From Bacillus sp. ISL-41 (lineage in GTDB: Bacteria; Bacillota; Bacilli; Bacillales; Cytobacillaceae): a DNA stretch of 64,000 bases. The stretch lies in assembly GCF_018613235.1 (NCBI RefSeq), contig NZ_JAGGQP010000021.1, forward strand, positions 1 through 64,000, given 5' to 3'. Under the pieces are notes generated by a model. It had not been told where the DNA came from. It was given only the letters and a program-made list of their open reading frames with translations, and did not search any database. Both the position numbers and the translations under genes were made by a program. Below, piece after piece: positions 20,269-29,343 of the stretch. How positions within the stretch are numbered: the stretch's first letter is position 1; every line of letters begins with the position of its first letter.

Positions 20269-21531
20269 TTACAGGAAGAATCTTTGAATATCGTTCCAAG
20301 TGACAACCAGCATCAACAGCATCAACAATGCAAAGCCGATGAAGTGGACCATACCCTCTTTTTGCTTGTCGATTGGTTTTCCTCTCAGCGCTTCAACAGC
20401 AAAGAAGGTCAGCCTGCCCCCGTCGAGTGCCGGGAATGGGAGAAGGTTCATGATTCCCAGGTTGATGCTTAGGATTGCCGCCCATTTCATTAGGTAGAAG
20501 ATTCCGGACTTTGCAACGGTATCAGTTGAGACATAAATGCCCACAGGTCCCGATAAAGCGTCAATCGAGAATTGCCCAGTCAGCAGTTTTCCAAGCATGG
20601 AAAAGATCTCTTTTGTCCAGAAGTATGTTTCTTTCACACCATAGGATATCGATTTCAATGGCGATTTTTCTACCGGGCTGTAGACGCCAATCAATCCGAT
20701 TTTTTCGCCCTCTACATCCTTCACTTCAGGTGTTACAGGCAGCTCGATATTCTGTCCTTCACGAACGATCGAGAAATCCAGTTCATTCCCCGGATTCTTG
20801 CGGATAATTTCAACAACATCCTGCCAGCTTGAAACTTCAGATCCCTCAATACTGTTAACGACGTCCCCTTCCTGCAGTCCTGCCTTAAGAGCACTTCCAT
20901 CAGGGGTCAGCTTGCCTAAAACAGGTTCATTTGACGGGATTCCCTGAAAAATGGCAAGGATGATGAAAATAACCATCGCCAGGATAAAATTCATCATAGG
21001 TCCAGCGAAGATTGCCATTGTTCTCTGTCCAAGCGTTTTTGAACCGAACTGCCTGTCATATGGAGCAATTTGAGTTTCCACTCCATTCTCGACAAGAACG
21101 GCTGTTTTGCTTATTGGGAAAGATGTCAGCTGGCTGTCATCCTCCCCTTCTTCATAACCTTTAATGAAAAGCTCGCGTTCGATATCGGCTTTTTCCACTT
21201 CGATAATTCTTGCGTCAGGATACTTTTCCTTATTATTTAGAATGATTTTTTGAACTTCTTCACTCTTGTTAAAAAGTAAACCTACTCTATGCCCTGGCTT
21301 GATCTCAATCATTTCCGGATCTTCGCCAGCCATCCTGACAAACCCTCCGATGGGAAGAAGGCGGATCGTATAAGTCGTTTCATTTTTTTTAAAAGAAAAG
21401 ACCTTAGGACCGAATCCAATTGCAAACTCACGGCAGAGGATACCTGCACGTTTGGCGAAAATCAAGTGCCCAAGTTCATGGAAGAACACCAGGGCGCCAA
21501 AAATGACGATAAAGGCAATAACTGTATTCAA
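20269..21531 (-). CDS. rasP: Site-2 intramembrane metalloprotease RasP
   Basis: RasP (RseP family) cuts transmembrane substrates such as anti-sigma factors and leftover signal peptides. The product has HELGH at about residues 18-22 in the first membrane segment, a central PDZ domain (SALKAGLQEGDVV), and the second active-site motif NLLPFPALDGG near the C-terminus. Hydrophobic segments at both ends fit a polytopic membrane protein. I place the start at a TTG (21531), giving 420 residues. It has AAAGGTGG nine bases upstream, and known members begin at this NTVIAFI segment. It lies closely behind dxr. Confidence 0.95.
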   Translation of the reverse strand: MNTVIAFIVIFGALVFFHELGHLIFAKRAGILCREFAIGFGPKVFSFKKNETTYTIRLLPIGGFVRMAGEDPEMIEIKPGHRVGLLFNKSEEVQKIILNNKEKYPDARIIEVEKADIERELFIKGYEEGEDDSQLTSFPISKTAVLVENGVETQIAPYDRQFGSKTLGQRTMAIFAGPMMNFILAMVIFIILAIFQGIPSNEPVLGKLTPDGSALKAGLQEGDVVNSIEGSEVSSWQDVVEIIRKNPGNELDFSIVREGQNIELPVTPEVKDVEGEKIGLIGVYSPVEKSPLKSISYGVKETYFWTKEIFSMLGKLLTGQFSIDALSGPVGIYVSTDTVAKSGIFYLMKWAAILSINLGIMNLLPFPALDGGRLTFFAVEALRGKPIDKQKEGMVHFIGFALLMLLMLVVTWNDIQRFFL

Positions 21532-21582
21532 ATTTTCTAACCACCTTTTAATAGGATAAGAATCCACTATTGAGACTAAATT

Positions 21583-22725
21583 TTATAGTAGTGACTTTAC
21601 ATACCTTCTAGTCTCTTTGTCAACCTCTTGAATTGATTCAAGATCCGGTTTTTCTATGATGTTATGGTTTTCCATTGCTCTCTCTATCAAGTCCTCAATT
21701 TGAAGGAATGTGATTCTGTCGTCCAAAAAGGCAGCTACCGCTGCTTCATTCGCAGCATTCATGACTGCAGGCAAAGTGCCTCCCGCCCGTCCGGCGTCAT
21801 AAGCAAACTTCAGGCAGCGGAACCGGTCAAAGTCCATTTCCGAAAAGTGGAGCTTTCCAATTTCCGCAAGGTTCAACCTTTTCCCTGTTACCAATGGCAG
21901 CCTGTCTGGATATGTAAGGGCGTATTGAATGGGCACTTTCATATCAGGTGTTCCGAGCTGTGCCATAATACTTGTGTCATGGAACTCTACCATCGAATGG
22001 ATGATGCTCTCCCGATGGAGGAGTACCGAAATATCGTCATACGGAAGAGAGAAAAGCCAATGAGCTTCAATGACTTCCAGCCCCTTATTCATCATCGTGG
22101 CGGAATCAATTGTGATTTTTGCACCCATCGACCAGTTTGGATGGTTCAAGGCATCTGCTTTTGTTACACCTTGCAGCTCTTCCCTCTTCCGGTCTCTGAA
22201 GCTGCCTCCCGATGCTGTGAGGATCAGTCTCTCAATATTCTTTTCCCTTTCACCTTGTAATGCCTGAAAAATGGCAGAATGCTCACTGTCTACAGGGAGG
22301 ATGGATACGTTATGCCGCTTTGCCTCATCCATCACGATATGGCCAGCAGTCACAAGCGTTTCCTTATTCGCGATCGCAATCGTCTTGCCTGCTCTGATCG
22401 CCTCCAATGTAGGCCCTAAACCAACACTTCCGAGTACAGCATTGACAAGTATATCCGCCTTATGAAAAACAGCAGCTTCCACTAGGCCTTCTTGTCCAAA
22501 TATAATCCTCACCTGCGGGAAGTCTGATTTTAACCGTTCAGCATCGTCTTTCTTCTGAACAGAAACAAGTTCTGGCAGAAATTCAGTTATGATTTTCCTG
22601 GTAAGCTCTATGTTTCTTCCAGCAGACATCGATACTAGCTTGAACTCTTCGGGATGCTCCCTGATTACATCGAGCGTCTGGATTCCAATTGATCCTGTTG
22701 CTCCCAACAAGCTGATTCTTTTCAC
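21583..22725 (-). CDS. dxr: 1-deoxy-D-xylulose-5-phosphate reductoisomerase
   Basis: Dxr makes 2-C-methyl-D-erythritol 4-phosphate, the committed step of the MEP isoprenoid pathway that supplies UppS. The 380-residue product shows the NADPH-binding GATGSIG motif at the N-terminus and the metal and substrate region [11 protein letters not shown]. The start is a GTG at 22725 with AGGAGTG six bases upstream; the open frame extends 30 codons further but lacks support there. It sits between cdsA and rasP as in B. subtilis. Confidence 0.97.
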   Translation of the reverse strand: MKRISLLGATGSIGIQTLDVIREHPEEFKLVSMSAGRNIELTRKIITEFLPELVSVQKKDDAERLKSDFPQVRIIFGQEGLVEAAVFHKADILVNAVLGSVGLGPTLEAIRAGKTIAIANKETLVTAGHIVMDEAKRHNVSILPVDSEHSAIFQALQGEREKNIERLILTASGGSFRDRKREELQGVTKADALNHPNWSMGAKITIDSATMMNKGLEVIEAHWLFSLPYDDISVLLHRESIIHSMVEFHDTSIMAQLGTPDMKVPIQYALTYPDRLPLVTGKRLNLAEIGKLHFSEMDFDRFRCLKFAYDAGRAGGTLPAVMNAANEAAVAAFLDDRITFLQIEDLIERAMENHNIIEKPDLESIQEVDKETRRYVKSLL

Positions 22726-22823
22726 AAATTTCACTCCTAATATCTCCAACGGGAAACGGTACACACACCCGGTATTATCGAATTCATTAATTTCTTCTCT
22801 TTTTTTGCGTTGCAATCAAGACA

Positions 22824-23612
22824 TTATAACAAATGGAACAGGTGGATTAACGGCCAGACAAACAACAAGCTGTCGAAGCGGTCAAGCATGCCTCCATGTC
22901 CTGGAAGGATGTTGCCTGAGTCCTTAACATTGTAATGTCGCTTCAGTGCTGACTCAACAAGGTCTCCAATTTGGCCGAACACTGATAAAAATGCTGTCGC
23001 CATAAGCAGGATAACAGTCGGAACTTTCATATCTCCGAACACACTGAACAGGGCAGCAACTGCGAGTGCAGATATTACACCGCCAAAAAAGCCTTCAGTT
23101 GTCTTGTTCGGGCTGATTTCGGGCCAAAGCTTATGTTTGCCAATTGCCCGTCCGATAAAGTAGGCTCCTGAATCGGTAGCCCAGATAATGAATAGTGAAT
23201 AAAACACATAGATCAGGCTTTCTTCTCTAGTTTCAATAAAGAAATAGAAGCCGAGCCCGACATAGAGTATTGACATGATTGAAAAAGCAACATCTTCAAA
23301 AGTGAAGCGATTTTTAGTTATGACAGTATAAGTCAGAAATAAAAGCACTCCAAGAAAGAAAAGCTCCAGTTTTGTATAATCAAATCCATCAAGAAGGTCG
23401 CTATATTGTTCGGGTATCAGGAAAATCCACAATAACAACAATGATAGAATGCCCGGAACCGAGAAAAGCTTTAAATGCTTCATCTTTAATGCTTCATATA
23501 ATGCTACGGATGCTATTAGGTAAACCATTGCAATAAATGGCCAGCCTCCAAAAATAACGATTGGAAGAAAAACAGCTGCTGCTATGACTGCTGTAATGAT
23601 TCTTTGCTTCAT
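22824..23612 (-). CDS. cdsA: Phosphatidate cytidylyltransferase
   Basis: CdsA makes CDP-diacylglycerol from phosphatidic acid and CTP, the branch point of phospholipid synthesis. The 262-residue protein is hydrophobic throughout, with about seven or eight membrane segments. It carries the family signature near the C-terminus (GHGGMLDRFDSLL) with its metal-binding aspartate. It follows uppS after 19 bases. Length and motif leave little doubt. Confidence 0.97.
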   Translation of the reverse strand: MKQRIITAVIAAAVFLPIVIFGGWPFIAMVYLIASVALYEALKMKHLKLFSVPGILSLLLLWIFLIPEQYSDLLDGFDYTKLELFFLGVLLFLTYTVITKNRFTFEDVAFSIMSILYVGLGFYFFIETREESLIYVFYSLFIIWATDSGAYFIGRAIGKHKLWPEISPNKTTEGFFGGVISALAVAALFSVFGDMKVPTVILLMATAFLSVFGQIGDLVESALKRHYNVKDSGNILPGHGGMLDRFDSLLFVWPLIHLFHLL

Positions 23613-23631
23613 CTATTTATTCACACCTTTT

Positions 23632-24408
23632 TTATACTCCTCCAAAACGCCGCTGCCGGCCCTGGAATGCTTCAATTGCTTCGACAAAGTGTTCTTCATC
23701 AAAGTCCGGCCATAGAACATCTGTAAACCAGAACTCCGTGTATGCAAGCTGCCAAAGCATAAAATTGCTCAAGCGGATTTCTCCACTGGTCCTGATTAAC
23801 AAGTCTGGATCATCCAAATCCTTAGTCATCAAGTAAGATGAAAAGACTTCTTCCGTCAACTCACTTTCAGCCATTTTACCATTTTTCACGTCATCGATGA
23901 CTCTTTTGACGCTGTCAATGATTTCTCCACGGCTGCCATAGTTGAGGGCAAAGTTCAAGACAAGACCGGTGTTATTCTTCGTGTCTTCCATCGCTTTCCC
24001 TACCGCCCTTTTGGTATGCTCCGGAAGCTTATCCATATAACCAATCATTTCGACACGGACATTTTCTTCAATTAATTCTGGAAGGAAAGTGCCAAGAAAT
24101 TCTTCGGGTAGCTTCATAAGGAAATCCACTTCCATTTTGGGCCTTTTCCAGTTTTCAGTAGAGAAAGCATAAACAGTTAGCGTCTTGACACCAAGCTCAT
24201 TGGCCAGCTTGGTTATTTTACGGACAACCTTCATGCCTTCATGATGGCCAGCAACCCGGGGCAAAGCACGCTTTTTAGCCCAGCGTCCGTTACCATCCAT
24301 TATGATGGCTACATGAGAAGGGACTTCATGTTCTTTAATATGAAGTACACGATCTTGGAAACTGGCAGGATTTTGATCCTTTTTCCACGGATTCATTTTA
24401 TTTAACAT
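23632..24408 (-). CDS. uppS: Undecaprenyl (isoprenyl) diphosphate synthase
   Basis: UppS adds cis-isoprene units to farnesyl diphosphate to make the C55 lipid carrier for cell wall synthesis. The 258-residue product has the catalytic aspartate D38 in IIMDGNGRWAKKR, the AFSTENWKRP segment and the C-terminal RxSGE and E-F-W-F segments of the family. The start has GGGGGAG eight bases upstream. It is the first gene of the uppS-cdsA-dxr-rasP-proS group. A possible extended -10 promoter lies about 150 bases upstream. Confidence 0.97.
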   Translation of the reverse strand: MLNKMNPWKKDQNPASFQDRVLHIKEHEVPSHVAIIMDGNGRWAKKRALPRVAGHHEGMKVVRKITKLANELGVKTLTVYAFSTENWKRPKMEVDFLMKLPEEFLGTFLPELIEENVRVEMIGYMDKLPEHTKRAVGKAMEDTKNNTGLVLNFALNYGSRGEIIDSVKRVIDDVKNGKMAESELTEEVFSSYLMTKDLDDPDLLIRTSGEIRLSNFMLWQLAYTEFWFTDVLWPDFDEEHFVEAIEAFQGRQRRFGGV

Positions 24409-24743
24409 TGTGACAGCTCCCCCAAAAGATTATCTTTAGCTCCAATGAGTCGTTCATCCCCGTTGACTGTGCAGGGACCGATTTGGCGCTGAAGCTGGAC
24501 TGCTCATTAAAAGCGTTAGAGTAAATCTTTTTTCTCTCTTCAATTCCATATGCCACTATCATACCAAAAAAGAAAAAAGATATCTCTATAAACGGATGGT
24601 CTCACATTAATATTCTTCAATCCTAGCCTGCCCTTATACAAAAGGAGCCTTATATACAGAATATGTTCATATGAAGTAAAACAGAATACTGCAGCCAATA
24701 TTATTATATTCTATCATTCAGGCTGTTTTCGTAAACTCATTGT
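24409..24743. other. Noncoding spacer upstream of uppS
   Basis: No gene is supported in this 335-base stretch. It holds the likely uppS promoter at 24558-24566 and an untranslated leader of about 140 bases. The part from 24570 to 24743 is AT-rich with nothing I can name. Confidence 0.6.
24558..24566 (-). promoter_or_regulatory. Possible extended -10 promoter for uppS
   Basis: On the minus strand TGGTATGAT gives five of six -10 bases with the TGn extension. The upstream sequence is T-rich and has no clear -35 hexamer. Use of this site is an inference from its position in front of uppS. Confidence 0.4.
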
Positions 24744-25060
24744 TTTAATTTTAGCTGTGTTAAATTAAACTGTTGATTTCCGTTCCAGGCGCATCGCTTT
24801 CCGTGGGAAGAATATGAAAAAGACCAACTGCCGTCTTTTTCATAAGCAATTCTTCCTTGGGGCCGGAGCTGAGCCTCCTCGCCGCCGCTGGCGTCTGCGG
24901 GGTCTCACCTGTCCGGCTTATCCCGCAGGACATTGATTGGCTTTCTCGAATCTGCCCACGCACGATGGAAATGCGGGAGCATTTTCGGAGAAGACTGCGC
25001 GCCCTCCACTCCAATCAACAGAACTTAAAATACGATTAGCTTTAACACAGCCAAATTAAA
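24744..25060. mobile_element. MITE-like repeat element with terminal inverted repeats
   Basis: A block of about 317 bases is bounded by near-identical inverted ends. The left end carries TTTAATTT-TA-GCTGTGTTAAA (24744-24764), and the right end is its complement with one missing base (25041-25060). A second inverted pair, CTGTTGATT / AATCAACAG, lies inside. The interior is GC-rich with stem-forming segments such as CTGCGGG and CCCGCAG. It encodes no transposase. I remember very similar blocks, with the same TTGATTTCCGTTCCAGGC-like edge, in many Bacillaceae intergenic regions. No clear target-site duplication is seen. Confidence 0.75.
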
Positions 25061-25095
25061 GTATAATTCCATTTTATCAACCAGTATATGTATAG

Positions 25096-25127
25096 AGAAA
25101 AAACCCCCTGGAAAACAGAGGGTTTTC
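25096..25127 (-). terminator. Terminator after frr
   Basis: On the minus strand AAACCCTCTG pairs with CAGGGGGTTT around a 5-base loop and is followed by TTTC. It lies 24 bases after the frr stop codon and ends the pyrH-frr transcript before the repeat element. Confidence 0.85.
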
Positions 25128-25150
25128 GATGTTGACTGCAAAAGCAGTGA

Positions 25151-25708
25151 TTACACTTCCATAATTTCTTTTTCTTTGTCTTTTGTAATCTGATCGATTT
25201 TTGCAATGTGTTCGTCTGTCAGCTTTTGAATATCGTCCGAATATCCACGAAGGTCATCTTCAGTAATTTCGCCGTTTTTCTCAAGCTTTTTCAGATCTTC
25301 ATTTCCATCACGACGGATATTGCGGATAGCGATTTTTGCTTCTTCCGCTTCCTTTTTAACTTGCTTTGCAAGGTCCTTGCGTCGCTCCTCAGTCAGTTGA
25401 GGAATCGCGATCCTGATGATTGATCCATCATTTGCAGGATTCAGGCCAAGATCAGACTTCAGGATTGCTTTTTCAATCTCACCAAGGATTGACTTATCAT
25501 ACGGCTGGATAACCAAAAGACGCGCTTCCGGTACAGAAATGCCAGCAAGTTGATTGACTGGAGTTGGTGCTCCATAGTATTCCACCTGTACTCTGTCTAG
25601 AAGAGAGGCACTTGCTCTCCCTGCACGAATGCTGGCAAGTTCGCGGGAATAAGCTTGGATCGCTTTAGACATTCTTTCTTTCGCATTGGCAATTGCTTGT
25701 TTTGGCAT
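25151..25708 (-). CDS. frr: Ribosome recycling factor
   Basis: RRF splits the post-termination ribosome together with EF-G. The 185-residue product has the standard length and the typical features: [21 protein letters not shown] near the N-terminus and the long C-terminal helix ending in [10 protein letters not shown]. Its start codon overlaps the pyrH stop (TAATG), so the two are translationally coupled. It is followed by a terminator. Confidence 0.98.
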   Translation of the reverse strand: MPKQAIANAKERMSKAIQAYSRELASIRAGRASASLLDRVQVEYYGAPTPVNQLAGISVPEARLLVIQPYDKSILGEIEKAILKSDLGLNPANDGSIIRIAIPQLTEERRKDLAKQVKKEAEEAKIAIRNIRRDGNEDLKKLEKNGEITEDDLRGYSDDIQKLTDEHIAKIDQITKDKEKEIMEV

Positions 25709-26433
25709 TAGTTTTTCCCCCTCACGGTTGTTCCGATTGTTTCACCCATAACTGCTCGTTTAATATTACCTTTTTCCATAATAGAGAATACAATTAACGG
25801 GATATCATTGTCCATACACAAGGATGAAGCCGTTGAATCCATGACAGCAAGGCCTTCCTTAAGCACATCCAGGTATGAGAGCTCTTCATACTTAGTAGCA
25901 TTCTTGTCAACACGCGGGTCAGCTGAGTACACGCCATCAACGTTATTCTTAGCCATAAGGATTACATCTGCTTCGATCTCAGCTGCGCGCAATGCAGCGG
26001 TAGTATCCGTTGAGAAGTACGGATTTCCTGTTCCTGCTGCAAAAATGACCACGCGCTTTTTCTCCAGGTGCCTGATTGCCCTTCTTCTTATGTATGGCTC
26101 TGCTACCTGACGCATTTCGATGGAAGTTTGAACCCTTGTCTCAATTCCCGCTTGTTCCAGGCTGTCTTGCAATGACAGGGAATTCATGACGGTAGCGAGC
26201 ATGCCCATATAGTCTGCCGTCGCTCTGTCCATGCCCATTTCTTCTCCGATTTTGCCTCTCCAGATGTTTCCTCCGCCTACTACAACAGCGACCTCAACAT
26301 CCAGTTCCGCAATCTCCTTCACCTGGTCTGCAACATTTTTAATTACCGACGGATTGATGCCAAATCCTTGTTCTCCGGCTAATGCTTCTCCACTTAACTT
26401 TAAAACAACTCTTTTGTATTTAGGGCTCGTCAT
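25708..26433 (-). CDS. pyrH: UMP kinase
   Basis: PyrH phosphorylates UMP to UDP and belongs to the amino acid kinase fold, unlike eukaryotic UMP/CMP kinases. The 241-residue product shows the KLSGEALAG motif, [11 protein letters not shown] and the [13 protein letters not shown] segment. GGAGGT lies five bases upstream of the ATG. It follows tsf after a terminator, so it needs readthrough or its own promoter; I could not pick one in 26434-26507. Confidence 0.98.
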   Translation of the reverse strand: MTSPKYKRVVLKLSGEALAGEQGFGINPSVIKNVADQVKEIAELDVEVAVVVGGGNIWRGKIGEEMGMDRATADYMGMLATVMNSLSLQDSLEQAGIETRVQTSIEMRQVAEPYIRRRAIRHLEKKRVVIFAAGTGNPYFSTDTTAALRAAEIEADVILMAKNNVDGVYSADPRVDKNATKYEELSYLDVLKEGLAVMDSTASSLCMDNDIPLIVFSIMEKGNIKRAVMGETIGTTVRGKN

Positions 26434-26507
26434 AGGGTACCTCCATATGTAATTTCAGGCTTACTGCAGCATAATTGCTGATGAAAAAGCCTAATTAAAG
26501 CTATGTC

Positions 26508-26539
26508 CAAAAACAGGGAACACTGGAGTGTTCCCTGCA
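26508..26539 (-). terminator. Terminator after tsf
   Basis: On the minus strand CAGGGAACACT pairs with AGTGTTCCCTG around a 2-base loop, forming an 11-bp stem followed by TTTTT. It lies 20 bases after the tsf stop codon. Confidence 0.9.
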
Positions 26540-26559
26540 ATTACATAGGCTAGTAAAAA

Positions 26560-27444
26560 TTATTTCTTGTTAACTTGGTTCATTACTTCTTCAGCAAAGT
26601 TATCTTCACGCTTTTCGATTCCTTCGCCTACTTCATAACGAGTGAACTCACGAAGTGTTCCGCCTTTTGATTCAACAAACTGGCGTACTTTTTGGTCAGG
26701 GTTCTTAACGAATGGCTGGTCAAGTACACAAACATCTTCGAAATATTTGCTCAAGCGGCCTTCAACCATTTTCGCAACGATATTTTCTGGCTTGCCTTCG
26801 TTAAGAGCTTGTTGTGTAAGGATTTGACGCTCGTGTTCAACTTCTTCTTGAGATACTTCGTCACGTGATACATATTTAGGGTTCAATGCAGCGATGTGCA
26901 TGGAAACGTCTTTAGCAGCTGCTTCGTCTGTTGTTCCTTCAAGAACAGATAGTACGCCAATGCGTCCTCCCATATGAAGGTATGCACCGAATGCATCGTT
27001 ATCAGTCTTAGTTTTTACTTCAAAGCGGCGAAGGGAAAGCTTCTCACCGATTTTAGCGATTGCATTGTTGATGCGGGTTTCAACTGTATCGCCATTTTCC
27101 ATTGTTTGAGCATTAGCTTCTTCAGCAGAAGCAGGCTTGTTCTTAAGAAGGTGCTCAGCGATTTCCTTAACTAGAACCTGGAAGCCTTCATTCTTTGCTA
27201 CGAAGTCTGTTTCAGAGTTCACTTCAAGGAGTACAGCTTCGTTGCCCTCTGTAAGGATGTAAGTTGTACCTTCAGCAGCGATGCGGTCAGCTTTTTTCGC
27301 AGCTTTAGCGATTCCTTTTTCACGAAGGAAGTCGATCGCTTGATCCATATCACCATTTGTTTCTTGAAGAGCCTTTTTGCAGTCCATCATACCTGCGCCA
27401 GTTTTTTCACGCAATTCTTTAACCATTTGTGCAGTAATTGCCAT
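26560..27444 (-). CDS. tsf: Elongation factor Ts
   Basis: EF-Ts is the nucleotide exchange factor for EF-Tu. The 294-residue product begins with the UBA-like N-terminal domain ([16 protein letters not shown]) and contains the TDFVAKN motif that contacts EF-Tu near residue 80. The paired core subdomains follow. Length is normal for Bacillus. It follows rpsB, from which it is separated by a terminator, as an attenuated or partly independent unit. A TTGGCG and TATAGT pair in the spacer is 19 bases apart and only weakly promoter-like. Confidence 0.98.
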   Translation of the reverse strand: MAITAQMVKELREKTGAGMMDCKKALQETNGDMDQAIDFLREKGIAKAAKKADRIAAEGTTYILTEGNEAVLLEVNSETDFVAKNEGFQVLVKEIAEHLLKNKPASAEEANAQTMENGDTVETRINNAIAKIGEKLSLRRFEVKTKTDNDAFGAYLHMGGRIGVLSVLEGTTDEAAAKDVSMHIAALNPKYVSRDEVSQEEVEHERQILTQQALNEGKPENIVAKMVEGRLSKYFEDVCVLDQPFVKNPDQKVRQFVESKGGTLREFTRYEVGEGIEKREDNFAEEVMNQVNKK

Positions 27445-27547
27445 AATGAAATTCCTCCTAAAATCTCGGTTATATGTAACTATACTTTATTTTAACTTGA
27501 TTTCGCCAATATAAACCCCAATGGAAGTTATATGGAATATAAGTCTT

Positions 27548-27588
27548 AAAAAAAGGTGATAAAGGGTGCTTCCCTATATCACCTTATT
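27548..27588 (-). terminator. Terminator between rpsB and tsf
   Basis: On the minus strand AAGGTGATA-AGGG pairs with CCCTTTATCACCTT around a short loop and is followed by seven Ts. It starts a few bases after the rpsB stop. It may set the ratio of S2 to EF-Ts. Confidence 0.85.
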
Positions 27589-27593
27589 TTAAA

Positions 27594-28343
<750 letters not shown>

Positions 28344-28418
28344 TCATCTTCAGCCAGGAACTGCCGAAACAGCACCATCTGACCGAATCAATGAACGTGT
28401 GTATTAACACCATGAGAT

Positions 28419-28447
28419 AATATAGCATAAATAAAACGGACATTCAA
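28419..28447 (-). promoter_or_regulatory. Sigma-A promoter of rpsB
   Basis: On the minus strand a -35 element TTGAAT (28442-28447) and a -10 element TATATT (28419-28424) are separated by exactly 17 bases. A further TG lies close upstream of the -10. It leaves a leader of about 110 bases before rpsB. This fits independent expression of ribosomal protein S2. Confidence 0.75.
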
Positions 28448-28448
28448 G

Positions 28449-29018
28449 TTATTCTTGCGTATTTTGGCGAAATTTAAGCAAAAGTTCTATTTCGGTTTTC
28501 CCTTTATCCAAATCCCTAGCAATTTCTTCGATCGTCAATCCCTGTTTTTTCATGTGCACAACCTGATCAACAAAACTTAATGGTCTGGGTTCACTATTAT
28601 CTTCGGGAATTTCCATATAAATTTTATCATTTGAATCAGATGGAACTGGTACATGGTTCTGCTGGTATGCCTTCTTGGCAGCATGGTAGGAAATTCCTTT
28701 GCCAAGACGCTGGTTCGTTTCCTTACTTACTTCTTCAGCAACTGCTTCCTGCTTTTCTTCTGCTGCTTCAATCGGGGCAGCCTTTTTACCGCCAGATTGC
28801 TTTTGAATGTTTGTTGCAGTCATCAATTCAAGAAATTTATCATTTTCTTCTTTCAATTCAAAAAGGTAAGCTGTAAATACTTCTTCAATCTCCTTGATGA
28901 TTTTCCCCTGCTTTTTCTCTGCTTCTGCGAGCCGGTTTTGCCGTAAATATAATAGGATGATTGCGAAGATTGCTGCACCGTTTAACATGAGGCTTAAGAG
29001 TAGTAGAAAAGTGGTCAT
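28449..29018 (-). CDS. swrB: Swarming motility protein SwrB-like (YlxL)
   Basis: The 189-residue protein has an N-terminal membrane segment (about residues 4-25), a charged and partly coiled-coil middle, and a C-terminal helix-turn-helix-like tail (GLTIEEIARDLDKGKTEIELLLKFRQ). This layout and the position between sigD and rpsB match B. subtilis SwrB (YlxL), which promotes flagellar basal body assembly and raises sigma-D activity. Overall sequence in this family is poorly conserved, so the call rests on layout and position. It closes the fla/che operon. Confidence 0.82.
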   Translation of the reverse strand: MTTFLLLLSLMLNGAAIFAIILLYLRQNRLAEAEKKQGKIIKEIEEVFTAYLFELKEENDKFLELMTATNIQKQSGGKKAAPIEAAEEKQEAVAEEVSKETNQRLGKGISYHAAKKAYQQNHVPVPSDSNDKIYMEIPEDNSEPRPLSFVDQVVHMKKQGLTIEEIARDLDKGKTEIELLLKFRQNTQE

Positions 29019-29027
29019 AACATCCCT

Positions 29028-29342
29028 CTATCCGCTGTAATCAATCACCTTCCCTTTATATGGGTGGTGTGGCTGTTCGGGTTGATCATTCTTATTCTTT
29101 TGATCTCGCCGGCCATTTTGCTGCTGCTTGCCTGATGGGCTGCCCTCCTGATTCAGGCGGGCTTCTTGTTTTTGATTATTTTTAACCACGGTTTTGCGCT
29201 TTAAGTCATCTTCCTTTGTCACACTTTGTGCCGCATGCTCCTGAAGATGCTGTCCTCGCTGCTGAAGTTGTTCCTGAATCTTGCCGGCATCATGTGTCCT
29301 CGGAAGCGCAATCTGCATTTCGATTGCTTTGAGGCTCATCAT
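29028..29342 (-). CDS. Small hydrophilic protein of unknown function in the motility operon
   Basis: This 104-codon gene lies between the DUF342 gene and swrB, with only 1 and 9 bases of spacing. A GGAAGTG site is four bases before the first ATG and seven before the second, so the start may be 29339. The N-terminus (SLKAIEMQIALPRT) looks ordered; residues 45-92 are low in complexity and rich in Q, K, N and E; the end reads PYKGKVIDYSG. There is no signal peptide or membrane segment. Spacing and ribosome site support translation. B. subtilis has no gene at this place that I recall. I do not recognise a function; a link with SigD or the FapA-like neighbour is only suggested by position. Confidence 0.75.
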   Translation of the reverse strand: MMSLKAIEMQIALPRTHDAGKIQEQLQQRGQHLQEHAAQSVTKEDDLKRKTVVKNNQKQEARLNQEGSPSGKQQQNGRRDQKNKNDQPEQPHHPYKGKVIDYSG

Positions 29343-29343
29343 G

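Noticed and set aside
24760-25014. An 84-codon minus-strand frame and a 60-codon plus-strand frame in the MITE-like element
   Set aside because: Both lie between the inverted ends in GC-rich structured DNA and resemble no protein family. Such frames are expected by chance in this repeat.
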